From Gammaproteobacteria bacterium (GTDB lineage: Bacteria > Pseudomonadota > Gammaproteobacteria > Granulosicoccales > Granulosicoccaceae), in NCBI GenBank assembly GCA_003511825.1, contig DOIU01000426.1, positions 1 through 5,526 on the forward strand: DNA of 5,526 nucleotides, in the 5' to 3' direction. This document shows positions 1 to 5,526 of this stretch, piece after piece. Every line of letters starts with the position of its first letter. Position 1 is the first letter of the stretch. Under the pieces are notes generated by a model. It saw only the letters and a program-made list of their open reading frames with translations. It had not been told where the DNA came from and did not search any database. Position numbers and translations under genes: made by a program.

Positions 1-1770
1 TTTATCAACCACCGCTTGCGTCCGGTCCAGCGAACTGCCATCGGGCAAAAACACGGCGGCAATATAATAGCCTTGGTCCTCTTCCGGTACCAGCGAACTC
101 GGCGTGTTCACCCACAACTGAGCCGTTATCGCCACCATGCCCCCAAACAACAACAAGGTGACCACCGAGCGTTTCAACATAAAGCGCACGCCCCGCACAT
201 AGCCCTTAGTCGAGCGGCTAAAGAATCGATTAAAGCCACGAAAGAAAAAATTGGTTTGCTTATGCTCGTTGCGCAAAATCATCACGCACAACGACGGTGT
301 CATCGTGAGTGCAACGACGCCGGACAAGGAGACAGATATCGCAATGGTAATCGCAAATTGCCGATAGAGTTCGCCGGTTAACCCCCCCAAAAACGCAATC
401 GGAACGAAGACCGACACCAACACTAGGACAATCGCGACAATCGGCCCACTGACCTCTTTCATGGCTTGTATCGCCGCGTCACGCGCAGATTTTGCCTGCT
501 CATGCATGATCCGCTCAACATTCTCCAACACGACAATGGCGTCGTCGACCACGATGCCGATGGACAAGACCATGCCAAACAACGTCAAGGTGTTGATCGA
601 AAAGCCAAGCATGTACATGCCGGCAAAGGTCCCCAGCAGCGATACGGGCACGGCTAAGGTCGGGATCAAGGTTGCCCGCCAATTTTGCAAAAAGAGATAC
701 ACGACCAAAAACACCAGCAACATGGCCTCGCCAAGTGTTTTCAAGACTTCTCGGATGGACACTTCCACAAAGCGCGTCGTGTCGTAAGGCACTTCAACGC
801 GAATGGACTCAGGAAATGCCGGACGCAGTTCATCCAATGCCGCCTTCACGGCATCCCCGACCGCCAGCGCGTTTGAACCGGGCTGCAGGAAGACCCCGAT
901 CAAAGCGGACTCATGGCCGTTGTACGTCCCATTAAAATTGTAGCTCTGCGCGCCCAGCTCCACACGCGCCACATCGCGCAGCCTCAGACTGCTGCCATCG
1001 GGCCCGGTACGGATAATGACGTCACCAAACTCTTCGACGCTGCTCAAGCGGCCAGATGTCGTGATGCTGTAGACCAACTCTTGGTCGCCGCCAATGGGCG
1101 AGTCGCCGATTTTACCTGCAGCAAACTGCGCATTCTGCTCGTTGACCACGCGCGCAACGTCGTCCACCGTCACGCCCAGCTGCGCCATCCGGTCGGGGTT
1201 TAACCACACCCGCATGGCGTAATCTTTGGCGCCAAAGATTTGCACATCTGCGGCGCCAGGAATCCGCTTCAGCCGGTCCAGGACATTGAGTTTGATATAG
1301 TTGGAAATGAACAACGCATCGTAGCGTGCATCATCGCTGTAGAATGCCAGCACTTGTAAAAACGACGAACTCCCCTTCTGTACAGCCACACCCTGGCGGC
1401 GCACTTCTTGAGGCAACCGTGTTTCGATTTGCTTCACACGGTTATTCACGTTGAGGGTCGCTTGGTCGACATCGGCGCCAATATCAAACGTCACCTCAAT
1501 GGTCACTTCACCGGCTGAACTGGACGTCGAACTCATGTAAATCATGTCTTCGACGCCATTGACGGCGTTCTCAATCGGCGCTGCGACAGCCTGCTCAATG
1601 ACTTCGGCTGACGCCCCAGGGTATACGGCGACAATCCGCACGACCGGCGGCGCGATCTCTGGATACTGCGAGATCGGCAGTGCGCGCATCGCAGCGAGCC
1701 CCGCCAACATAATGAAGATGGCGATCACGTAGGCAAAAATAGGCCTATCGATAAAATATCGCGCAATCAT
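1..1770 (-). CDS. RND multidrug efflux transporter, inner-membrane pump subunit (AcrB/MexB-like, HAE1 family), C-terminus cut by window edge
   Basis: Family role: proton-driven, trimeric inner-membrane pump that exports drugs, detergents or other amphiphiles from the periplasm through an adaptor and an outer-membrane channel. Seen: an open frame of 590 codons from the ATG at 1768-1770 to the window edge, against about 1,030-1,050 residues usual for the family. It starts MIARYFIDRPIFAYVIAIFI (TM1), then has the porter sequence SQYPEIAPP and YPGA at residues 34-53, and NGVEDMIYMSS near 71-81. F137 and F179 align with the AcrB pocket residues F136 and F178. TM2-TM6 span about 340-495. TM4 carries the proton-relay pair D409-D410 in VVDDAIVVLENVERIM, matching AcrB D407/D408. 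GGLTGELYRQFAITIAIS follows TM5, and TM7 begins near 540. The AGAGG-type ribosome site supports this start, and the gene begins 3 bases after the adaptor stop, so the two are one operon. The lysine and arginine of the proton relay lie outside the window. Substrate cannot be inferred. Confidence 0.96.
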   Translation of the reverse strand, partial: MIARYFIDRPIFAYVIAIFIMLAGLAAMRALPISQYPEIAPPVVRIVAVYPGASAEVIEQAVAAPIENAVNGVEDMIYMSSTSSSAGEVTIEVTFDIGADVDQATLNVNNRVKQIETRLPQEVRRQGVAVQKGSSSFLQVLAFYSDDARYDALFISNYIKLNVLDRLKRIPGAADVQIFGAKDYAMRVWLNPDRMAQLGVTVDDVARVVNEQNAQFAAGKIGDSPIGGDQELVYSITTSGRLSSVEEFGDVIIRTGPDGSSLRLRDVARVELGAQSYNFNGTYNGHESALIGVFLQPGSNALAVGDAVKAALDELRPAFPESIRVEVPYDTTRFVEVSIREVLKTLGEAMLLVFLVVYLFLQNWRATLIPTLAVPVSLLGTFAGMYMLGFSINTLTLFGMVLSIGIVVDDAIVVLENVERIMHEQAKSARDAAIQAMKEVSGPIVAIVLVLVSVFVPIAFLGGLTGELYRQFAITIAISVSLSGVVALTMTPSLCVMILRNEHKQTNFFFRGFNRFFSRSTKGYVRGVRFMLKRSVVTLLLFGGMVAITAQLWVNTPSSLVPEEDQGYYIAAVFLPDGSSLDRTQAVVDK

Positions 1771-1773
1771 GAC

Positions 1774-3002
1774 TTAACCTCTTGTCGCTTGAACGTCCGT
1801 TGTCGGCGTGCGCTGAACGGGCATACCCGGGAAGAAAATACGCGCAACACCATCAGTGATCACTTCATCCCCAGGGTTTAAGCCATCGCGCACGACCCAA
1901 AAATTCTGTCGTGATTCACCCAAATTGACCCACTCTCCCAGAGTGACCGGGCGCTGGATCGCCACATCCCCCCCTGCTCTGACGGCGTCACTACGTACAC
2001 ATACTTGCCGACTGGCCCATCCAGGACCGCACGCTGGGGAATGACAATGGCTTGCGGACGCACCGCACCCACCAATTGCACCCGCGCAAACTGACCGGGC
2101 GATAAGGTGCCATCCGCATTGGGGAGCGTCGCACGCATACCGAAGCTACCGGTGGTGGTATCGACCTTGTAGTCTTGAAAGTCCAAGCTGCCGGTGACGC
2201 CACTCGGCTCGCCGTACTGGCCCATCAAAGCCACTTGATAGCCGTGATCAGGCAACCGCAATTCACCGGTGGCCAGCTCGTCACGACGCGCCAATTGGTC
2301 GTTTTCGGCGACACCGAAATTGATGTACACCGGATCAAGCTGCACCATGGTCGTCAGCAGCCCGTTACCACCTGCCTGCACCAAGGCACCCGTATTCACG
2401 AGTGCACGGCCGACAACGCCATCCACGGGCGCGCGAATGGTGGTGTAATCCAGATTGATCTGCGCGGTTTGCAGACTGGCCTCGGCCTGACCAATAGTCG
2501 CCTCTGCCACCTGCACGCCGGCCCGCGCGACATCAACGGCAGAGGCTGCCGCATCAACATCCGCCGTGCTGACCAGCTTTTTGCCGGCCAAAGGCTTAAC
2601 GCGTTTGAGTTCATTCTGGGCGTGGACGAACTGCGCGCGAGCCCGCGCATGTTCTGCTTGAGCGGCAGCGACCGCTGCACGCGCCTGAGCGACTTGCGCG
2701 ACAAACAGTTCACGGTCCAGCGTGAACAGCACATCACCCGCAGCCACTTTGCCCCCCTCGCGGTAATGGCGTTTGTTGACAATACCGGTCACACGGCTGC
2801 GGACCTCAACTTCAAGCGACCCGGCCACTTGACCGACATACTCATAATTGACGGGCACATCTTCAGGCTCGACGACCAAGGTGGTAACCTGCGCAGGCGG
2901 CGGGCCAGCGGGCGCCTGCTCTTCGGCAGACCCCAGTTGTTCGCACCCGACAAGTCCCAGCATCACTAGGACGCCCAGGGGTAAACGTAATAAACTTGAC
3001 AT
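1774..3002 (-). CDS. RND efflux periplasmic adaptor (membrane fusion protein, AcrA/MexA-like lipoprotein), frameshifted near the 3' end
   Basis: Family role: a lipid-anchored periplasmic adaptor linking the RND pump to a TolC-type channel. Start chosen at the ATG at 3000-3002 because it gives a lipoprotein signal (MSSLLRLPLGVLVMLGLVGC, cleavage before C20) with GGGAG five bases upstream; the longer frame from 3098 would put 32 unrelated residues ahead of it. Domains: first lipoyl half about 63-97 (RSRVTGIV, REGGKVAAGDVLFTLD), Ala-rich alpha-hairpin about 98-182, second lipoyl half about 183-212 (LDYTTIRAPVDGVVG), then beta-barrel (DPVYINFGV, GSLDFQDYKVDTTTGSF, SPGQFARVQL). The hairpin tip has R134-x3-L138-x6-S145, the RLS pattern linked to TolC docking. 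Anomaly: after Q343-G344-G345 the frame breaks at a G7 run (1968-1974). As written it continues with unrelated residues to a TAA at 1878-1880 (374 aa). The family-like C-terminus (VTLGEWVNLGE, VVRDGLNPGDEVITDGVARI) is in the -1 frame and ends at 1774. One added G would give 409 aa, close to the usual length. Confidence 0.93.
1778..1783 (-). promoter_or_regulatory. Ribosome binding site of the RND pump gene
   Basis: The minus strand reads AAGAGG, then seven bases (TTAAGTC), then ATG. The site lies inside the last codons of the adaptor gene, and the adaptor stop TAA falls between it and the pump start. This fixes the pump start and suggests translational coupling. In the frame as written, the premature adaptor stop at 1878-1880 leaves about 107 untranslated bases before the pump start, which could weaken that coupling. 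Confidence 0.8.
1968..1974 (-). other. Seven-G homopolymer at the frameshift point in the adaptor gene
   Basis: On the minus strand the tract reads CAG GGG GGG ATG in the upstream frame. Its first G is the third base of a CAG codon, so the seven Gs sit as G-GGG-GGG relative to that frame. With eight Gs the reading would become CAG GGG GGG GAT GTG GCG and run on into the family-like C-terminus. With six Gs the reading enters the third frame, which gives no family-like sequence. The restoring change is therefore +1 base or a -1 ribosomal shift. Whether it is an error, a mutation or a functional slip site cannot be decided from one sequence. Confidence 0.9.
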
Positions 3003-3007
3003 AAAGG

Positions 3008-3012
3008 CTCCC
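3008..3012 (-). promoter_or_regulatory. Ribosome binding site of the adaptor gene
   Basis: The minus strand reads GGGAG, five bases (CCTTT), then ATG at 3002. It supports the start that yields the lipoprotein signal peptide rather than the longer open frame beginning at 3098. Confidence 0.75.
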
Positions 3013-3076
3013 AAAAAACGCGTTCGCGCGTGACTCAGGCTGGAGATAGTGGAAGTGTATCGTATTCTTAAGTAAA

Positions 3077-3094
3077 GTAAACTACTGAGTTTAC
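3077..3094. promoter_or_regulatory. Candidate TetR-family operator: perfect 7-bp inverted repeat with 4-bp spacer
   Basis: The plus strand reads GTAAACT-ACTG-AGTTTAC. The two 7-base arms are exact reverse complements and the whole site is 18 bp, a size and symmetry suited to a TetR dimer. It ends 15 bases before the regulator start at 3110 and lies 74 bases from the adaptor start, so binding could repress both directions. A short direct repeat, AGTAA twice (3071-3080), abuts the left arm. Assigning it to the adjacent regulator is inference from position. Confidence 0.65.
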
Positions 3095-3109
3095 CCAAAC
3101 CAATTTCTT

Positions 3110-3727
3110 ATGGCACCGTCACGTAGCGATTTTTCAGAACAGAAAAAAAAGGCCATTGTCTCGGCCGCGAGGGATGTCTTCCATAACCAAGGCTTCCAAG
3201 CCAGCAGCGTTGATGCGATCGCTGCAAGTGCCGGCGTTTCAAAACGCACCATCTATAAGCACTTCCCGAGTAAAGAAAATTTGTTCATCGCCTCCGTTTG
3301 CCAAAGCTACACCGACCTGCGTGGCGACTACCACATCACGTTCGATCCGGAGCAATCGGCTGAAGCACAGCTGTCGCAAATCGCCGTTGACGAAATGCAC
3401 TTCATGCTCTCGCCACAGTCACTCGCTTATACCCGCTCACTCGTGGCTGAACTGGTCCATGCCCCCAGCCTTGGCGAAAACTTTGAAGCGCAGCAGTCCT
3501 GCCTGTGCAGTGAGCTATCGGACTGGATGGAGCAAGCGGACACGCACGGGCTATTATGTATCCCGAATATTACCATCGCTACCACGCAGTTTATCGCCTT
3601 GATCAAAGGCTCATCGATGTGGCCGGCACTGCTGCAGAATAAACGTTTTTCAGAGGCGGAGTTACAAACGCTGGCTGAGCACCACGCCACATTGTTTGTC
3701 AGAAGCTACGCGCCGCAGGAAGACTGA
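3110..3727 (+). CDS. TetR/AcrR-family transcriptional regulator, probable repressor of the divergent efflux operon
   Basis: Family role: a dimeric DNA-binding repressor whose C-terminal pocket binds a ligand and releases the operator. Length is 205 aa, usual for the family. The N-terminal DNA-binding domain covers about residues 10-60: helix 1 KKAIVSAARDVFHNQGF, then SSVDAIAASAGVSKRTIYKHF with the helix-turn-helix at about 33-51 and the hallmark YKHFPSKENLF. The divergent C-terminal ligand domain (about 65-200) has aromatic and hydrophobic patches and two close cysteines, C131 and C133; it loosely resembles AefR-type TetR C-termini, which I cannot confirm. The start is the only reasonable one: an in-frame stop lies at 3086-3088 and no start codon lies between. 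No Shine-Dalgarno is visible before it (CCAATTTCTT), so initiation may be weak or leaderless. It diverges from the adaptor-pump operon across a gap with a palindrome, hence the assigned target. The ligand is unknown. Confidence 0.92.
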   Translation: MAPSRSDFSEQKKKAIVSAARDVFHNQGFQASSVDAIAASAGVSKRTIYKHFPSKENLFIASVCQSYTDLRGDYHITFDPEQSAEAQLSQIAVDEMHFMLSPQSLAYTRSLVAELVHAPSLGENFEAQQSCLCSELSDWMEQADTHGLLCIPNITIATTQFIALIKGSSMWPALLQNKRFSEAELQTLAEHHATLFVRSYAPQED

Positions 3728-3755
3728 AAACCACAGCCCACACAGAAACGCAACG

Positions 3756-4646
3756 ATGGTCACTGGTATCCTTTTCGGCCTTGGCGCCGCTTTACTGCAA
3801 GCAGTCTCCTATCTCTGCTCAGCCATTTTTATCAGTACACACAAAACCAGTGCCGCCACGCACCTGATCTTGGTGCACATTGTGATGGGCATCTTCAGCG
3901 CCTTATTATTACCACTATTCTGGCACCCGCTTGCGTTAGATATTGATGCCTATTGGCTGCCATTGGTTAGCGCAGCCGGCTCTTATTTCTTTGGGCAATT
4001 TTCGCTGTATCAGGCCATTCGCTATTCGGTCGCGTCGCGCGTGAGCCCACTGCTGGGCTTGAAGATCTTTATCCTGGCGGTGTTCACCAGCATCGTGTTT
4101 GATGAGCAATACCGGCTATTGCAGTGGACGGCTGTCGGTTTGTGTATCGTCGGCGCTGTATGGTTGAGCGCCAGCGGTGGGCGCATTGGCTGGCGCGCGT
4201 TTTTGTGGGTGGTCGCAGCCTGCTGTGGTTACGCCGTCTCCGATATTTCCATTGTATTTCTGATTGAGCACTTTGCCGATCTACCGGACATCCCGGCCAT
4301 TCTGCTGAGTGTCACCTTATGCTATTTACTCTGCGGCCTTGGCAGCCTGGCGCTCATCAGCCGTATTCAACAACCTGAGTTACTGCGCGCCAGTTTACCC
4401 GCAGCGGTCAGCTGGTTCCTCGCCATGTGCTGCTTGTTTGCCTGCTTTGCCGAGATCGGTGTCGTGTTTGGCGGTATTGTGCAATCGAGCCGTGGGCTGA
4501 TTTCCATTCTACTCACCCTACTGCTAGCCGGCTTTCATTGGCGCTTCGCCGACCCGCTACCACCACGCGCAGTCTTGGTCCAGCGTTTGGCAGCGGCCAT
4601 GCTGATCACCTCGGCCATTGGGCTGTTTTCTTTGGGTGGGGTCTGA
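3756..4646 (+). CDS. DMT-superfamily (EamA-like) inner-membrane transporter, substrate unknown
   Basis: Family role: small ten-helix permeases of the drug/metabolite transporter superfamily, moving amino acids, other metabolites or toxic compounds. With the ATG at 3756 the protein is 296 aa, a normal EamA length. About ten hydrophobic segments can be read (roughly 3-24, 36-57, 66-86, 96-115, 122-139, 146-170, 180-203, 216-240, 245-263, 277-295), in two five-helix halves joined by a polar stretch near 140-146 (SASGGRIGW). The stretch YQAIRYSVASRVSPLLGLKI near 85-104 resembles the conserved end of helix 3 and start of helix 4 in EamA repeats. The second half has GGIVQSSRGLISILLTLLLA in the matching place. 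An in-frame TTG at 3696 would add 20 polar residues and overlap the regulator; it was rejected because the protein should begin with TM1. It lies 28 bp after the regulator stop and may share its transcript. Only a weak AGAAACG lies ahead of the start. Confidence 0.87.
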   Translation: MVTGILFGLGAALLQAVSYLCSAIFISTHKTSAATHLILVHIVMGIFSALLLPLFWHPLALDIDAYWLPLVSAAGSYFFGQFSLYQAIRYSVASRVSPLLGLKIFILAVFTSIVFDEQYRLLQWTAVGLCIVGAVWLSASGGRIGWRAFLWVVAACCGYAVSDISIVFLIEHFADLPDIPAILLSVTLCYLLCGLGSLALISRIQQPELLRASLPAAVSWFLAMCCLFACFAEIGVVFGGIVQSSRGLISILLTLLLAGFHWRFADPLPPRAVLVQRLAAAMLITSAIGLFSLGGV

Positions 4647-4750
4647 TAAAAAAAAAGAGAGGATGCTTATTTCTGAACCGGCAAACGTCCAAAAAAAACC
4701 GCGCCAAGAAAAACTCGGCGCGGCTAGCATTTAGCAGGTTTTACCTCGGA
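4647..4750. other. Convergent intergenic gap
   Basis: This gap separates two genes whose 3' ends face each other. It opens with an A-run just after the transporter stop (4648-4656) and holds the minus-strand terminator at 4691-4723. A small AGGT-TTT-ACCT inverted repeat (4736-4746) lies just past the stop of the minus-strand gene; it is too short to interpret. No open frame or RNA gene is evident. Confidence 0.6.
4691..4723 (-). terminator. Rho-independent terminator of the minus-strand gene
   Basis: Read on the minus strand: CCGCGCC (4723-4717), an 11-base loop (4716-4706), GGCGCGG (4705-4699), then eight consecutive T (4698-4691). The stem is seven perfect, all-GC pairs, so this is a textbook intrinsic terminator. 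It begins 27 bases past the TAG stop of the downstream gene (4751-4753). Read on the plus strand the hairpin is followed by CTAGCATTT, not a U-run, so it should serve the plus-strand transporter only poorly. Confidence 0.9.
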
Positions 4751-5526
4751 CTAATTGGTACTCGCGGAATACACCATTAATCCCGCTTCGCCTTTCACAT
4801 AGAGATCAAAAGCAAATCGCGTGGCGTTGATTTCGCTGGCAAAGAACCCGGTGCCCATTTCGTTACGCGTCTCGTCGGGGAACACAAAACTACCGGTGTC
4901 TCGGGTAATGCACGAAACATATGTATTACCACTGCTGGCGTCCAGAATCACCAATACATCTGCGTCATTCCCGGCTTCCCATTCAAACGTTGTATCGAAG
5001 CGAACGACATCACCGGCCCCTGGTGAACTGAATACAATCGGCCGGGTTGTGGCGACTGGGACATCGGTGAACGATGGGAACACATCGCCCGGAATATTCA
5101 ATCGCAGGTTGTCTGCCATCGGGCTGGGCTTGGGCTGCTCTTCGGAGCCATAAAACACGGCATCTTCGCCAATCGCAATGCGTGCCAGATTGAGGTAGCT
5201 GCTGCCATTACTGGTGATTGACAGTGTTTCACCAGCGCTGATCTGCCGCGAATCGATAGGATCTTCCGGCTCGATGGATGGCGGCTCACCCGAAGGATCT
5301 CCACCACCTTGCCAGACGGTGCACACACCGATTGAGAGCGAGAACGGGTCAGCTGCTTCCGCCGCCACCTCAAAAGCCTCGTCAAACTCTACGAAGGATG
5401 CAAAAGCGACCACTGAGCTGTTGTTCGAAAACCCGCCTGTGTCCACGTCTGACACGCCAACCATGCCGATTTGGCGCACAGACACGGACCCGCCACTGGG
5501 CAGCGTATCGCCCGAACCACTGCTGC
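4751..5526 (-). CDS. Uncharacterised, probably exported beta-rich protein with Ser/Gly linker; N-terminus outside the window
   Basis: I do not recognise this protein's function. The frame stays open to the right edge, showing 257 residues and a TAG stop at 4751-4753. The first visible residues, SSGSGDTLPSGGS, form a low-complexity Ser/Gly linker of the kind that follows a lipoprotein cysteine or precedes an exported domain, so the signal sequence is probably just beyond 5526. The rest is acidic, rich in T/S/V/F/G and has no hydrophobic membrane helix. It appears to hold two segments joined by a Pro/Glu/Asp linker (GEPPSIEPEDP): the first ends in LSIGVCTVWQ, the second runs from ISAGETLSITS through FSSPGAGDVVRFDTTFEWEAG to the C-terminus. 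The latter phrase resembles strand patterns in Ig-like or fibronectin-like beta-sandwiches. Only two cysteines are visible (GVC and VSCI), possibly a disulfide. A GTG at 5483-5485 could serve as a start but would cut the linker, so I prefer a partial gene. It has its own terminator and no evident link to the pump. Confidence 0.75.
   Translation of the reverse strand, partial: SSGSGDTLPSGGSVSVRQIGMVGVSDVDTGGFSNNSSVVAFASFVEFDEAFEVAAEAADPFSLSIGVCTVWQGGGDPSGEPPSIEPEDPIDSRQISAGETLSITSNGSSYLNLARIAIGEDAVFYGSEEQPKPSPMADNLRLNIPGDVFPSFTDVPVATTRPIVFSSPGAGDVVRFDTTFEWEAGNDADVLVILDASSGNTYVSCITRDTGSFVFPDETRNEMGTGFFASEINATRFAFDLYVKGEAGLMVYSASTN

Larger units (their letters stand above)
3003..3109. promoter_or_regulatory. 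Divergent promoter region between the efflux operon and the TetR-family regulator
   Basis: A 107-bp gap separates the two divergent starts and is AT-rich in its regulator-proximal half. For the leftward efflux operon a possible sigma-70-like promoter on the minus strand is TTTACT at 3076-3081, a 16-base spacer, and TACACT at 3054-3059. Both boxes are imperfect, so this is tentative. Its -35 box would overlap the left arm of the inverted repeat at 3077-3094. No convincing rightward promoter stands out; a TTCTTA / AGTTTA pair with 17-base spacing (3065-3070 and 3088-3093) is weak. The layout is typical of a TetR regulator that controls a divergent pump operon and itself. Confidence 0.6.

Noticed and set aside
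16..1203. Several plus-strand open frames across the pump gene (for example 16-381, 461-787, 913-1203)
   Set aside because: All are antisense to an uninterrupted, clearly recognisable RND pump frame and encode no known domain.
1774..1965. The 63-codon frame as an independent small gene starting at GTG 1965
   Set aside because: It is the C-terminal piece of the adaptor in the shifted frame; it has no ribosome site and its sequence continues the adaptor fold.
2175..2969. A 264-codon open frame on the plus strand, antisense to the adaptor gene
   Set aside because: It lies wholly inside the adaptor coding region, has no ribosome site and no recognisable domain, and its low-complexity His/Arg/Gln-rich product is typical of a shadow frame.
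3003..3098. An N-terminal extension of the adaptor starting at 3098
   Set aside because: The 32 extra residues are not family-like, would run through the palindrome and promoter region, and would bury the lipoprotein signal that starts at 3002 behind its own ribosome site.
3696..3755. A TTG start for the DMT transporter overlapping the regulator gene
   Set aside because: It adds 20 polar, charged residues before the first membrane helix; the ATG at 3756 starts directly at the helix and fits the family length.
1..5526. CRISPR arrays, tRNA/rRNA genes, insertion sequences, prophage or toxin-antitoxin modules
   Set aside because: No spaced direct repeats, cloverleaf-like sequence, transposase or integrase motifs, or terminal inverted repeats were seen by reading both strands.

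Overview
The window looks like chromosomal DNA from a Gram-negative bacterium, probably a gammaproteobacterium. The reasons are a periplasmic lipoprotein adaptor next to an AcrB/MexB-type RND pump, clear Shine-Dalgarno sites on the pump genes, and a Ser/Gly-rich lipoprotein-like linker on the last gene. Base composition is moderately GC-rich with AT-richer intergenic gaps. No species can be named from the sequence alone.

Layout. Positions 1-3002 on the minus strand hold a two-gene efflux operon: a membrane fusion protein (MFP, periplasmic adaptor; 3002 down to 1774) and, 3 bases after its stop, an HAE1-type RND inner-membrane transporter (1770 down to the left edge, cut after 590 codons). A 107-bp divergent regulatory gap (3003-3109) follows, with a perfect 7+7 inverted repeat at 3077-3094. 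On the plus strand come a TetR/AcrR-family regulator (3110-3727) and, 28 bp later, a ten-helix DMT/EamA-type transporter (3756-4646). A convergent gap (4647-4750) holds a strong intrinsic terminator serving the minus strand. The last gene (4751 to the right edge, minus strand) is an unrecognised, probably exported, beta-rich protein whose N-terminus lies outside the window.

How the genes work together. The TetR protein is the likely local repressor of the divergent MFP-RND operon, as AcrR and many other TetR regulators are for their pumps. The adaptor carries the R-x3-L-x6-S hairpin-tip pattern associated with TolC docking. No outer-membrane channel gene is visible, so it is either beyond position 1 or encoded elsewhere. 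The DMT transporter may be co-transcribed with the regulator.

The main anomaly is a frameshift in the adaptor gene at a run of seven G (minus strand, 1968-1974). The C-terminal 64 codons, with clear family-like sequence, are in the -1 frame, so the gene as written encodes a truncated adaptor. Possible causes are a sequence error, a real inactivating or phase-variable mutation, or -1 slippage at this in-frame G heptamer. Apart from that, the window is a conventional efflux locus. I found no CRISPR array, RNA gene or mobile element, and no convincing evidence of a wholly new system.
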